Assembly: GCA_022376465.1 (NCBI GenBank)
Contig: JACDTU010000009.1
Location: forward strand, 248,001-312,000
Origin: Cubamyces lactineus
Taxonomy: Eukaryota > Basidiomycota > Agaricomycetes > Polyporales > Polyporaceae
Direction: 5' to 3'
DNA: 64,000 nucleotides
Shown here: positions 12,176 to 25,309 of the stretch, piece by piece
How positions within the stretch are numbered: position 1 is the first letter of the stretch
Layout: every line of letters starts with the position of its first letter
The notes under the pieces: generated by a model
Told to the model about the DNA's origin: nothing
Database searches by the model: none
Seen by the model: only the letters and a program-made list of their open reading frames with translations
Made by a program: the position numbers and the translations under genes

Positions 12176-15100
12176 GATGACAATACCCTGACTGTAGCTA
12201 CCACAGATCGCTCATCACTAAGTTACGGGCGGATGAACTGCGAGCAGTTTGATTCAACTCGCCGATAGCATGCGACGATCTGAAGCTTGAAGAATGGAAA
12301 GTTGACAGAGCCTATGGAAGAGCGGAGTATCATTCATATAAGTGTCTTGCTTGGCACAATGGCAGGAAGAGCAATTGAATATCGTACAATTTAAGGCAAT
12401 CAGATCCAGACGGTGTACTTTGGCATACAACTAGTCATTTCGTGGAACGATCGCCTCTGAGATTTCAGCTAAATGCAGGTCATGAAGTCTGCAAACCGCT
12501 ATCAGCGCTGAGCGCGCTTCGCCCGGACGAATCTGAGGATCCCGATAGGGAATTCTATTCATGAATCGATCATAGGATTGGCCAGAGGAGCGGTCTGCAT
12601 AATCCTACCGTATCAATCCGTACGATGCGCTATGGTGGCTAATAGTCTCGTTCATTGCCTGGCCGCGCATTTCCCGGAGGGAGCTGACTTTGACAAGCAA
12701 CCCGCAATGCCCGCAGCCGCCGAGTCGGAGTGTATCGCCTGTAATATGCAGTGTGGACGAATGTCGACTGACGATCAATCCACCATTGAGATTTTGCGAG
12801 CTGACAAATGAACTGAAGGTGTATACATAACACAACTTCCTACAAGCCCAGACATCCTGTCAGTATGCCCGAGGGTCAATGTCCGAGCTGAACGGCTTAC
12901 GGAGATTTCATATACTCGTTAGCACGAGGTTGGCCTTAGACCGGTCGCAGGCTTCTTCCTAGGAGGCCGGAGCCTCTGATGACCAAGCCTTGCGCTGGCA
13001 AGCGTCAGGTTTCATCTTCATCCTGTGGTGCATAGTCTCAAGGCGCGTTTGGGTCGTGATTTCTGCAGCGTCGGTTGCATGATTTTCGTGATGAGGTCCC
13101 ACGGCGATTTCCAAATATCTCTACAGCATCCCAGACTCGCCGTACGCTCCCTGCACGGTGCCCGACGACGAAGAAGCGACTACCGGGTCTGCACACTTGC
13201 GGTGGTGGAGGTACCGCGATCCCCGCAGCGCACGCTATCGCAACGTCTGAGTCGTCCGAAACAGGGTGGACGGTCCAGAATGGCTTTGCCTATCGGAAGC
13301 GGTAGTTCCCCGGAAAGCCGAGGGTGTCCTGACGCGCCCCTTGGCGTCGCCAAGTTGGCGATGCGAGCTCCCAGCGTCACTAGTCAGGAACCCATGGGCA
13401 TTTGTTTGAAGTGTTATGGATCACGTTGTGTCGGTGCTGACCCGCCGCGCGCCCCGAGCGTGTTCCCTGGCGCATGCAATAGAAGGCGGCTTTTGCTCCG
13501 CACAAGACGGACATGACGATCAATGGGCGCAGCAGATCACTACGGATGCCAGGCAGCAACGGCGCATACTTGGCACGCTAGTGCGTGATGCTCTCAAATT
13601 ACTGGGATGACTTCACCCCTCCTTCCGGTCTGTGGTCGGCCCGAGTCGAGGAGGCTTTAGTGCCGATGATGCTGACGTCGATTTGGGCCACTCTTGTCAA
13701 AGAGAGGAGGGCCTCGCGCTAATCCTGCATCTCGGGTCAGTGGAACGTCCACGTAGATGGGATCTAGGGATCGCACCTTGAAAACATCTCTTCCTTCAGA
13801 CGACCTGCAGGAAAAACCCAGGGCATTCTGCCACAGCGTACGAAGGCAGGGCCGCAAGTCGCTGAGAGACCAAGAGCGCCATATGCTGATGCGTGTCAGG
13901 AACTGGCACCTAAGGTTTGCTTTGCATGCTCAGATGACATCCGACAGACTTGCGAGCGGGAAACCAGCTAGAAGAACATACGGGCGCGAACGACTGCGCC
14001 CGAGCCCAACCTCGGGGAAACGTCCAGAAGTCTACACGATGCTCGGACCTGCCGAAGCGATGGCGAGGTTGCGTGGTACCACTTGTCTTCTGCTTCTGGC
14101 GTTAACCACGCCATTCCTAAGAAAGGACATTCCGGCGTGAAAGCCTTGCATAGCACCATTAGCAGTTAGCCCCATTGCGTCGGTGTTGACCCGTTGAGCT
14201 GGAGTATGATTTGAATACGCACGGTGACCGCACAGACGCACAATACACCCACGTAGCGCTCCACCAGCCACCCCTTCGGCGCTCGCATGACCTCAACCGT
14301 CCTGGCAATGCGTACTTATCTTAACATCCTTCTCCCGCACCGAGACTTGCACAAGGTGAAACGACCGTAGTTCGCGCGGTACGTCGCTGCACGCCACAGG
14401 AGGCAAAAATACTGCATGACTCGACGCGTCATGAGACGATAACCATGGCTTGGCCGACTTTCGGTAATGACAGCGTATGGCTCCAGGCGTGAGAGCGCGA
14501 TCCCCCACAAAGGCAGCCGTCTGCAGACGTGCGTGCATGCTGCACGCTGCGGGGCTCATTTGACAAGATGCGAAGTGGACGTGAGGGTGTGCGGCGGGCG
14601 AGCTCGGCCCAGCTCCGGACGCAGACCCGCAGCAGCCTGGGAAGCGGGGCCGATGGAAATAGCAAGGCTGGCAGCGTTCAGCGTATTAGCACGGGTTATG
14701 CCTTGCATGGAAGAGGGGGCGAAAAAGTGGGACAGCGATCGCCCTGGTGCACACCTACAGGCCGCATGGAGGCCGACAATCGACTTCAATTGCTCTTCAT
14801 TGAACGTGCCAGGCCCCCCTGTTCTGTCCTTCGGACAGCAAGATCGGGCGCACTGCTATTCCCGCCAGGAGTGACTGCGACCGCGATGCACGATGGCCGG
14901 CCGCCAAGGTTGCGCCGAGAAGAGGCTTGCTTGAGAACGCCAATGCGTGGCTATCGATACGATTGTTCATACGTCTGTACTATGCCGCCTGTTACGAGAT
15001 CATGAGTGCGGTACATACTCACCCCACCATCGCTACGTATGGATGTAGTAGGCTGCGTGAGCATGCGGGGGAACCATCATGGAAATGTCGTCGTATTCTC

Positions 15101-16669
15101 GGCCGAACTTTGAGACGCAGGGACGTAGGAAAGGGCGACCCGAGATGTCCTTGTGAAACCTTTGCCGCACTGAGATCATCAGCCAAGTCGCTCGTCGTGA
15201 GAGCGTGGCATTGCTCCCTTCTCATGAGAAGGGATACGCCTTCAAACCTCAAGATAGAGCCGCAAATGCCCTGAAATGTGGAGAAGGCGAGCAGAACGGC
15301 GGTGGTACCGGCGGACCAGGTGAGCACCCCCCGAGACAGGGCATGAGAGAATGCAGTAGGCACGTCGTGCCGATGCAACGTCCGGACTTTCCACGGCGAG
15401 GAGATGGGGTGGATAAGAATGAATGATTTGTGGATTGGTCGATGATCTCGAGCGAAGAAGAGCCCATAACGACGTAGACGCGTTGATTCTCTCAGCTTCA
15501 CCACAAGAACGTGTTTCGGTATGTGCTATACATTCTCGCGATCATCGAGCCGACCGCATATTTCGAGGGCCGCATTGTCCACAGCAACCGAACGATGACA
15601 TGCGTGTTAGCTAGCGATTTGTCAAGAAAGGCTGGTAACTACTCACATCGGTGGCGGCTAAATGCATATCAACGGTGGCATGATGCGTCTCATGAACATC
15701 CATAGCGGGACATGCTGGCCTCGGAACATGCGTGCTATTGGTAGCGTTGCACTTGCGAATGAGAGCTACGGTGATTGAGGCGTCCGAACAAGGCCCATCA
15801 GAGCGTTGCACCTGGTCTCGTGGGTAATCATCATGTCGCGTCTCGAGCCTACAGGGGAAAGAGTAGCTCCGGTGCTCAGTGAGAACGAAGAGGGGTTGTT
15901 GAGGGGATGCTATTGACGTGGTGCAGATGCGCGGGCAGGCCGCACGTCGCCCGAGTGGGAACACCGTGTCCGAGTCGGAGCAGGCGCGACATACGTCGGT
16001 GGAGCAAGATCAGAATTCAGCTCGCTACGAAGACTTCCTTACTCGCTGTTACAGCGATGAAGCTTGATGAGACGCAGCCCGCGTGGCACAGGGTGAGAAT
16101 GAACAGCGATGGCGGTGTATTTTGGTGTACGAGTCCTTCCCACGAGAACGCGAGTAAACCGAGGATAAGGTCGCCAGAATACATTCTTGGAATGGTCATG
16201 TTCCAGATAGCATCACAAAGGTATCATCGCCAGAACGGCAGTGATGCATCTTGTGGGATTGGTTGCGGTAGTGTTCAAGTTCAGGCAAGGAGTACTAGCA
16301 GTACGTTGCGAACAGGAGGCCATGGTGTGTTCCGTGAGTTCTCCCACTCCAACACCGGCTGAGACTCGTGATAGCGACGAGATATCATTGACCGCCCCCA
16401 TCCAAGGTGTTTGCAGATGCCCTGCGACAGAGCAAAGGATACGGATAGCAGCAGATGTCGGACGAGTGTTCAGCGCTCAGCAGTTGCAGGCAGAGACGGC
16501 GTGCTACCAGTACAGAGACGCGCAAGGCTTGGACGATGCTTATGTAAGCACACCGTCGCTGCTTCTTCGACGGTCGTTGTGTTCGACGCCCACGAACGAA
16601 CAGCCAGCAGTCCAGCAGCTGCAGCCAACACTCCCTCCCCCGCAAAACACCCTCCTTTCGTAGCCCACG
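12176..16669. other. Long stretch without a recognisable gene
   Basis: About 4.5 kb between tRNA-Lys and MKT1. Many open frames occur on both strands, but none gives a protein family I recognise and they overlap in opposing frames, as expected by chance in GC-rich DNA. The only suggestive piece is a hydrophobic minus-strand segment at 16017-16340 that faintly resembles a DUF6533 membrane protein. No repeat or transposon protein was seen. Confidence 0.4.
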
Positions 16670-19600
16670 ATGCCCATAAAGCACCTGGACAGTAAGCACA
16701 TTCTTCGCTTTCCTTGGCTTGCGGACGTGCGGAATTAGCGCGAGCAGCACATCTCACCCCGCCGCCCTGTCCTTTCCAGGCTACTTGTCTGAACGCAAGC
16801 ACCTCCAGACCCACCCCCTCTCTGTTCTCTCCGACTCACGCCTGGGAATCGATGCATCCTACTATCTGTCTACTTTGATCGAGAACCCGCCCTCTCGAGA
16901 GCCCCTTCTTGCCGCAACCGGTGGCCTGCCCCTCGCGCTCAACACGCGCATCGAATCTGACCTCCGCGCCCTCGAAAAATTCCGCATCAAGCCCGTGTTC
17001 GTCTTCAACGGCCTCCTGCCCAGCCGCCGCACAAAGCAGCAACAGCAACAGCAGTTCGAACAGACCGAAGCGTGCAAGGACAGACGCGAGGCGTGGGCCA
17101 AGTATGAGGCGGGCCAGGAGGATGCCGCGACGAAGCTGTTTGAGACACGGAGCAACTTGCACACGTGGGATTTGTGGAAGATTGTCTTGAGGGTGTTCAA
17201 GCACCGGAATGTAGAGTTCCTTGTTGCACCGTACGTTGCGTGGGCCCAAGTACGTCCTCTTAATGACGTGTTGAGTGGCTCAAGAGTACAGTTTGGATGC
17301 AGTGCTAACCGTTTTGCGCGCCTGTACAGTTGATCTATCTCCAGCGTCACCAGAAGTCGTATATTCACGCCATCTATGGCCCGACAGACACCCTTCTCTA
17401 TCCTGGCGTGGACAAGGTCATCACGTCTCTAGATCTTGTCTCTGCAAACCCTACGTTCTCGTACGTTCAGAAGCGGTCTATACTGAGCGATCTCAGCGTA
17501 TCGGAAGACCAATTCTTGGACATCGGCATTTTGCTCGGTTTCGAGCACTCGCCCCCCTTCCCAGCCACCTACCATGACCAGGCTTTGAAGGCAACGGTCG
17601 ATATGGTCAAGTATTACAAGTCCGGATATGCCGCCGTGTCAGCGGTCGCGGAGCAGCCGCCCGTGAAGGCGATGCAATATCCCGAGTTGTATGCGCGCAC
17701 GCGCTCCATGATCAAATACTCTCTCATCCTCTCATCCGAAGGTACCGTCACGCCCCTCCCGCTCGCCATCAACGCTCCGCCTCCTCACGGGCACCCGAAC
17801 CACCACAATCACCACCCGACCGCGGCGGACATCCCGGCGGATCTGCACGAGATATTCACCCACCGACTACCCGACGAAGTCTACTTCTACCTCTCGCGTG
17901 GCTTGTTGGGACCGCAGGCGCTCGTATGGCTCACCACTGGCCAAATTATCGAGAATCCACCGCTGGACAACGGCGAGACGACCGAATACAAGCGATTCGT
18001 GAAGGAAGTCATCACGGACGGGCAGACAGGGCCCCGTGCGACCACGCTCGCACTCATCATGAGCGTCCTGCACTCGTTCTGGCAGACGCGCAAGGTGACA
18101 GGCCACTTCTGGTTTGAACAGCCTGCGCCGCCGAAGCCCATCGCGCACAACTCGACACAGACGACACAGCTCGTGGAGCGCGTCTCGGGCTGGAACGTAC
18201 CGTACGCGATCATTGAGGAAGAGCTGCGGCGACAGAACGTGAGTACACACCCCCACACCCCTCTGTTCCGCCGCTGGCATAGCCGGCCCTCTGCGTGCTG
18301 CGGAACCGAGAGCAGTTTAATCGGACGTGACGCTAATTCTGCGGACCCGCCCGGGGCCTGTTTGTCCCCCTGCGCAGTCGTCAACGATTGACTTCTCGCT
18401 GTGCCTTGGCGCGACGGTGTCGGAGAAGTTGGCGGCGCGGACCAAGATCAAGGCGCCGCAAGGCTTGGACAAGAAAGATGAGATCGTGGCGAATGTCATC
18501 TGGCGCTTCCTGGAGCTGCGCGGGTACGTGTTTCCTCTTTACTTGTCAGTGACTTGTCGCAAGGCACCCGCTGCGCGCAATGCAAAGCTTGAGCTAATCC
18601 GCAACCGCTTTTTGCGTGCGATGTATTGTGGCTCGACAGATTCCTGACAAATTCGCATACGCATTCGCCCTTGGCGCGCGCGATGCACACCGCGCTGCGC
18701 AACGCACGGTTGACGGACAAGTTCCAGGATCCGCTCTACATCTTCCTCGAGCTCGTCCGGGCAGGCGTCATGCATGGGCACCTGTGGTCCGGCCGCGCCT
18801 TCAGCGGCGGCCCGAGTTTCGGTACCGGTGCGTACATGCGTGATTTGTCTTTATGGCCTCCCTTCCCACCCCACACGGGCGGGCGGAGGGCGCGACCATC
18901 GCGCGAGAGAGAGATGCTGATGACTGTTTTGCTTTCTTATTTTTTGTCGAATCGTGATCTCGTGCTCGCCTCACCTCGTCTCCCTCGGCTTGGCCTCTTC
19001 CTACCGCGTCCGCCTCGGACCTCGGCGTTCGGACCTGTCGGTGCAGACGACGAGAAGTCGTGCATGCTGCTCGTGATGCGCGTGCTGAGCATTCTGCCGC
19101 TCAACTTCAAGGTGCGTCGCTGGCGTCCGTCCATCTATCGCGATTTCGGGTATCGCCCAGTTCTTTTTGCGTCGTGCTGACGGTCTTTTCCGGCGTCTAT
19201 AATTATGTGGGGACATCCACCGCCCGCTCGTTCGCTCAATCGCTCCGTTCCGCCCGTGACGTTCGACGGTTCGAACACTATCTGATCATCCGCGATGGCT
19301 TGATCGTCGCCCGTGTGCCGCGTTCGTCTTCCTGGTGGGTGTCGTGACTGGTCACTCCGCTGTGGCCGCACATAGCCGCAACCGTGGTCGGCGCCGCTGT
19401 CCCGGGAGCTGCTCGTGTTCAATTCGTTCGTGCGGTCGCTCACGCGGGCGCTGCGGACGCTGCTCGAGGTGACGTCGCTGAACATGCTGCTGCGGCACGA
19501 CGCGCGGCGGGCGCGGGACGACCTGCTGGACATCAACCTCTCGCTGCCGTTCCAGACGGAAGTGAACACGGGCTTTGGGGTACTCGCGAAGGTCTACCTC

Positions 19601-20225
19601 GACGCGCTGACTCACATCAACGGGCGCCAGCGGGTGCGCGACCCGAACGCCGAGGGCGTGCGCGAGGCGAAGCAGATGGCGCTCGACATCTGCGAGGAGA
19701 CGTTCCCGGGCGTGAAGAACCCGAAGATGGAGGTCGAGCGCGGGTTCCGGTTCTGGGATGTGGTGAGTGCGCTCGTTCCTGTTCGCTGTTCATGTCTCGT
19801 GATGGTGCCGTCTTCGGGCGGTGTCGTGCGTTGTGCTGTGCTCGGATGGATGCTGATCGCTGTTCGGTTTTGTTGTGTTATTCCTTTTTTTTCATGCGCA
19901 TCTTGCACTCTCCGCGCCGCCACTCGAATCTTACCCCTGGACGACGACGACCATCACGCGATGACGTATCTGCCGGCCACGAACGAACCCTGAACACACT
20001 TTTTTGTCTCGTCGATTTGTCGTGGACCCCCCACGCACACACCACACGCGCAAACACGCTCACACGCTCGCTCTTCGACGCCGCACCCGTCGGATTTGAT
20101 GGGCTGGCGCGCGTGCATAGGCGCTGACGGCGATGCGGCAGTTGCACTCGGAGAGCGCCGTCGTGCGCGAGCTCGTCGACCAGTTCGAGGCGGCCGAGGC
20201 GTGGCTGGCGCCGATGCGGCCGTGA
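16670..20225 (+). CDS. MKT1: MKT1-like XPG/FEN1-fold post-transcriptional regulator
   Basis: In yeast Mkt1 works with Pbp1 at polysomes to control translation or stability of selected mRNAs. The protein starts MPIKHLD, then an 87-nt intron, then SYLSERKHLQTHPL. XPG N-terminal-like motifs follow: LGIDASYYLSTLI, a loop rich in Gln (KQQQQQQF, about 17034-17060) and FLVAPYVAWAQ. The XPG internal-like segment is IHAIYGPTDTLLYPGVDKVI with FLDIGILLGFEHS. The middle and C-terminal Mkt1 domains include RLPDEVYFYLSRGLLGPQALVWL, NVPYAIIEEEL, ANVIWRFLELRG, and NPKMEVERGFRFWD. The last exon (20121-20225) ends QFEAAEAWLAPMRP then TGA. The nuclease acidic residues of true FEN1 enzymes are only partly kept, as expected for Mkt1. 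The three 3'-most introns are unusually long. Confidence 0.9.
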
Positions 20226-21708
20226 AGAGGCTGAGGACGGACGGCGTACTGCGGCGGATGGCGGGTGGCGGAAAGGCGAGGAGGGATAGGACTCGGTGAC
20301 TCAGAGTGGCGTTCGACGGTCTCACGGCGACAGGCCGACGGGTGGGCGGATGGTTCTGGCTCTGCAATGTGCATGGTGGTCTGCGGTTGGCAAATTTTTT
20401 GTTGGTAATTGGGCGTGGGGTGGGTGGGAGGTGTGGGCCGCTGGACGCGACGCACACGACGCAGGCGACACGCGACACGCGACGACTCCTGGGTGAAGCC
20501 CGGTCGGCTGCCCTGGCTGTCGACGTGGGCGCGCGCTCGTGCTCGTGCTGCTTGGCTGGTGGGTTGATCCGCAAGCGGGTGGCGGGGAGGGTGGGATGTG
20601 TGCGTGTGTGGCCCGTGTCGGATGGTTTGTTCTGCATGTGCCACTTGGTCGCTGTCGAGCATGTTCATTCCGTGTGTGCCTACGTAGTACTACTATACAG
20701 GGTGTACCAAAAGCGAAGAACCGATGGAGCTCTCATGACATCGTGCCAACGATATTAAACCCAAAGCGAGTGGGTAGCGTGTGTGTGCAGGGCGTCGTGT
20801 GGTATTTTGGATCAGGTGATGGGGGGGGATAAACTTGGGAGTCGGGATGGGTGATGTGTGCGGCTGCTTCTGGGCGCTGAAGGATGTGGGAACGGGCGTG
20901 AAGGTCGGAGATGGGACGGAGGGAGGGAAGGGCGGTGGGAGAGCAGAGGGGGGCGGAGACGCCTGGGGCAAGGCTTAGGAAAGCCAAGGAGCGTCCGCCA
21001 AAAGTCCGATGGCTGAGAAGACGGTGCGAAGCTCGGCGGGCGCCTGTGGGGGGATGTTGGGAGCGTGGGAGGGAGGGGGAAGGGGGAGGGGGATATCTGA
21101 GATCTCGTATGGACGATATCTTGATTGGGTGGAGTGCGGATCTGAGAGGGGGCGCCGCTTCTGGAAGAGCCGGGGGAGTGGAATTGGGCAGGGAAATTAT
21201 GGAATGCGATGGGATGGGCTGGGATGGGCTGGCTGGTGGCGGGTGGGAGGTGGGAGGGGCTGGGGATGGGCAGAGGCTGGGCTGGTGGGAAACGCATCCA
21301 TGTCCGCATTTGCCGTGACCTGGTGGGGAGACGCCGAGCGAGGTGGGAGTCGCTCGACGGCCAAGGGAGCGGTTGGGGGCCTCCTGCGACTGCCCTCCTC
21401 CTCGTCCTCAGCCTGCGGTGGTGGTGAGGTGTGACGCGTGACTGGACCATCTGCGGAGGATGTGACCGCCCGAGCGCGCGGTGACAGTGACAGAGGGCAG
21501 CACACAGTCGCGCTTCGGGTTCCCTCCCAGTGCCAGTGTCCCACCACTCCTCCCTTTATTTTCCCTTTTCCAGCCCTTCCCTTAAAATGCCTCCTCCTCC
21601 GCCACCGCCCTTCCCCGCCGCCCCTCCCTCTGCCTGCCCCCTCCCCTTCCCCTCCGTCCTCGACGCCCCCCTCGCCCGTCTACCCGCAGCGTCTCCTCGT
21701 TGCACACC
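20226..21708. other. Intergenic; G-rich then pyrimidine-rich
   Basis: No gene seen. From about 20811 to 21300 the plus strand is strongly G-rich, including a run of G-tracts at 21067-21092 that meets the usual G-quadruplex pattern. From about 21540 the composition flips to C/T-rich on the plus strand, as in fungal promoters and 5' leaders, leading into the zinc-finger gene. Confidence 0.5.
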
Positions 21709-22550
21709 ATGCTCGCTCCCCAGCCCCCCTCATTGCACCACCACCACCCATACGCCCTCCCCGCCTCCGCCGCCGCCGCCGCTGCCAACTTCGTGAACAA
21801 AGACGCGCAACCAAATCACCTCTACCTCCACCAGCAGCGCACAGTCGAGGTCATCCAACTCATCGAGGTGCCCCCGCCCCCGCCGCGCACGCACCCGTAC
21901 TCCTCCAGCTTCGCCTCGAGCTCCTTCGCCTCCTCGTCTTCGTACGACTCCTCCGACTCGGAAGAGGACGAGTCTGTGTGTTCCTCCTACTGCTCATCCG
22001 ATGAGGAGTCGGAAGCAAATCAACCGCCCGCATATGACGATACCTACAAGATTCGTCTCAACAGGGTCCTCGCGTGGAGGGAAGGCTTTGCAAAGGCCGT
22101 TGGTGGTGTTGACGAGGATGTTTCTCTCCCAGGTTCGTCCCCCTATTTTACGCCGCGGTGCGCATTCGCCTAACACTCCGCGCCCTCCCTTTAGTGCCGC
22201 CATCCACGCCCGTCTCTTCCTCGCCCGCTTCTTCGCGTAAACGGAAAGCGAATAGCGACGTCGACTTTGATCTCGACGATGACATGGTCAGTCGCGCGTC
22301 TCTTCCTATTCCGTGTTAATTTGGACTAAAGCGCGCGCGCCCCCTCATCCAGTCCTCGCAGACCTCGAAACGTTCGCGTTCCATCCCACCAGAAGAGCCC
22401 GTCGCATGGCAGCAGCGGTGTCTCAGCGCGCACTCCTGCCCCGCGTGCGACGCCGGCTTCAGCTCCCTCCAGAGCCTAAGGCAACACGGGAAGGAGTCCG
22501 CCGTCAACGACGCCTGCCGCGAGGCTGTCGAATACGGTTTCGAGCCTTGA
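21709..22550 (+). CDS. Small acidic protein with one C-terminal C2H2-like zinc finger
   Basis: Start ATG at 21709 (MLAPQPPSLHHHHPY). The first exon encodes a low-complexity N-terminus (His, Ala, Pro-rich PPPPPRTHPY, a Ser tract, then acidic DSSDSEEDESV). A more ordered segment follows: YDDTYKIRLNRVLAWREGFAKAV. Two introns (after SLP and after DLDDDM) keep the frame. Exon 2 carries a basic RKRKANSD cluster, a possible nuclear signal. The final exon has HSCPACDAGF followed by SLQSLRQHG and NDACREAVEYGFEP. The CxxC plus His layout looks like a single C2H2/C2HC finger with a conserved C-terminal cap that I have seen in basidiomycete hypothetical proteins. Likely nuclear and possibly regulatory; the function is not known to me. 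Stop TGA at 22548. Confidence 0.72.
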
Positions 22551-24769
22551 CCGGCCTCACGCGCCTGCTCGATCCTCACCCGTCCGACCCTGTCTTCTTG
22601 CACACACCGCTATCCGCAATCCTCGTCCTTCTGCATCGTATCCGCACATCGCATCGCACATCCCTCTCAGACTTTGCACGCCTCACGCACGATCGTCCCC
22701 CGTTCCTCGCTCGCCTGTTTCATCCGCTATTGCCTATTGTCGATCGCGAGCCTTCTTTGACGTCTTCATCGCATACGCAATACCCCACCCTCCCACCAGC
22801 CCGCACGCAATCTCGCTTGGCCCTATCTCCGTGCATCTTTATTACCTCCCATCCTTCGACGTCGTTCCGCAACGCACCGCACACCTCGCCTCGCCTCGCC
22901 TCGCCTTACCTCACCTCGCCTCACCCGTTTTCCCATCGGCCCCTCCCATCGGTCCCAGGGCCCATCTTCCCTTCATCAGCCACCGCCCGCCTCGCGCCTC
23001 GCGCATTACCCATCGCCAGCGATCATCCTCATCCTCCGCCTCATTCCCCATCCTCCCTCCTCCTCGTCTCCTTCCGCTCTTCTTTCTCACACGTCAGCCC
23101 GTCCCTGGGCCACGACCCGCGCATGAACGCATGGCGCACTAGAGCTCTTTCTCTCTCACCTTCCACTATTACCTTTAGCCTAATTCGCTACCTTACGCGC
23201 GTATAGTCCTGCACGGCGCGCGTCGCTCGCCTCTGCCTGCGCCCGCGCGTTCGCTGCTTGTCTGCTGCTGCTCTCTTCGTACGTACACTACTTTATTAGT
23301 TCCTCTTATCGCATTCCGTTGTCGTCGCCGTCGTCGTCGTTCTCGTCCACCTCACCACCATCGTCGTTGTCCTTTCACACCATCCATTGACCACAATCAT
23401 CCTCTTGTCCATCGCGCACATACCGCACCGCACCGCACGCACCGCATCACACACATTCCGCACGAACACGAACAGCGCGAGTACTCCACATTCCATATTT
23501 CACCATCTTTGCATCTTTGACGACGCCCGCGTGTATCTACTATCGAGTAATCGCCCTCTGTCTCTGACCTCCCGCGTGCCGCGTGCAGTGGAGGGGATGG
23601 AGGAGCATGTAACCATTTGTCTCAAATTCTCGCTTTTTGTCGGAATATGAGCCGACGGTCACTTAGACTCTAGTATGATCTCGACGTGGGATGGAAGTAT
23701 TGATGAGAAAACCTCGAGGTACTGTATATGTGCCGTACAAGTACTTAGCATCATTATGGTGAGTCAGGAGGATTCGGTCACCGAGCTCGAGCTCGAGGTG
23801 AGGAGGGGGTGCAGATCGCTGTGCTCCGGGCCTTCCCCCCCCTCCCCCCCTCCTCCCATCCTTTAGCTTGCTTTCTCCACGTCATAAATCACGATCAACG
23901 TCGTTCTTTCTCGATGATTCTGATTGTGCGGGTCATGCATTGTTATTGGGACTCGGGAGGGTACATTTGATGATTTATGACGAGCCACGGCCCACACGGC
24001 CCACGATGGTTATTTCGCGCGTCCATAATTTATTGATTGGTCCGGATCCGGGCCCTGAGAGACTGAGCTGCAGGCTTGTAGGCTGTAGTAGGCTGTAGGC
24101 TGGAGTTTCCACGATCCGCCGACGCTCCGACCCCAGTCGGCAGAAGGTGCCATGATCATGCAGATGGCCAATCCGACCCGCGGAGCCTGGATGAACGTGC
24201 GGTGCTGGGATACTGGGATACTGGGAAGCTTCGTGCGCGATGTGTAATGTGCAATGTGCATGCGGTATGCGGTACGGCGTCTGAACGTCTACTTACAATG
24301 GGCCTCATTTCTGTGGGACGCCCGGAGCCGTGTGGCGGACGGGCAGTGTGGGCCTGAGTGTGGGCAGTGTGGGCAGTGGCCATGGTGCATTGAACTGCAT
24401 TGATTCTGAACGATCATGGTGGTCCGAGGTCACGAGGTGCTCGACCGCATTGACAGCGTAGAGCGGCAGCGAGCGCTGGGCGGTGACAGCCTACAGGCGT
24501 CAGTCAGAATGCGTGCAGTGTGGGTGACCACAATGCCACTGTCCACTGTGCGGGCCCGCGACCGGGGGCAGAGGGATGGTGACATTTTGTGCGTGCTGGG
24601 CCCGGTTCCGGGGAGATGTTGGGGGATGCAAGATGCAAGATGCAAGACGCGAGACGTGAGAATAGAGCAGGAAAGCGAATACGTAGTCGAACGTACGACC
24701 TCTGGACGAACCATCGCATCCGGTTCACCGCGTACATCATAGTATGTCATCAGCAAATCGTATAAAGTT
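22551..24769. other. Downstream non-coding stretch
   Basis: Pyrimidine-rich on the plus strand to about 23350, which may be the 3' UTR of the zinc-finger gene, then mixed sequence. Long open frames on the plus strand here are low-complexity (Pro, Ser, Arg, His) and overlap the last exon out of frame. No gene supported. Confidence 0.45.
22884..22926 (+). repeat. Simple repeat, CCTCG pentamers
   Basis: Tandem CCTCG/CCTCA/CCTTA pentamers within the C/T-rich tract downstream of the zinc-finger gene. The first four units are exact and later ones are degenerate. Confidence 0.8.
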
Positions 24770-24933
24770 CTACCTCGCAAGGTAGCGCCCGGCAAGGATA
24801 GCATTCCCGGGCAGGCCGGGGAAGCGCTGGCCTTCCCTTGCCTTGAACTACCGCGATTCGCCTGGCCAGGCGAACGTTTGCTACGCGTTCGCCACACTGG
24901 GCGATTCATTGCCAGGATTTGCCCGGTCCGGGC
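24770..24933. repeat. Cluster of GC-rich palindromes
   Basis: Several inverted repeats are packed together: CTACCT/AGGTAG (24770-24785), a perfect 18-bp palindrome TTCGCCTGGCCAGGCGAA (24857-24874), and GCCCGGTCCGGGC (24921-24933). Others in between are less perfect. No coding frame explains them. Confidence 0.7.
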
Positions 24934-25309
24934 GTAGTCTGACATTGAATTCAATTGCCAGGGAAGGTGCTGCCATATTAACCCTTCTCATGTAGAACTT
25001 AGATTTCGCATTGCAATATGATCACGACTTGAGATATTAGAACGTCATCAATAAGTACAGGCCCTCGACGTCATGGCTTTGGGGCAAGCCCGATCGCGAG
25101 TGTCACGGCCGCGTGATCTGCGCGTCGCTACTTAACGGGCGTGTCGCGACTCATGAACTCATTCGCAACTCTTTCCCTCTCCATCTCCACGTCCACCTCT
25201 TTCCCCTCGACCTCAGGCTTAGCTGTTCGCCATCCATCCCCCGCGCGCCCACCCATGGTGTCCTCTGCAGTACCAAGCCAGGTCGAAGGTACGTGCATAT
25301 AAGAAGAGG

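Noticed and set aside
13025..15504. Possible transposon protein relic between tRNA-Lys and MKT1
   Set aside because: I looked for reverse transcriptase, integrase, RNase H and transposase motifs in the frames and found none; no terminal repeats were evident.
22313..23206. 297-codon plus-strand open frame after the zinc-finger gene
   Set aside because: Its start overlaps the last zinc-finger exon in another frame. The rest is pyrimidine-driven Pro/Ser/Arg/His repeats, so it is a shadow of composition.
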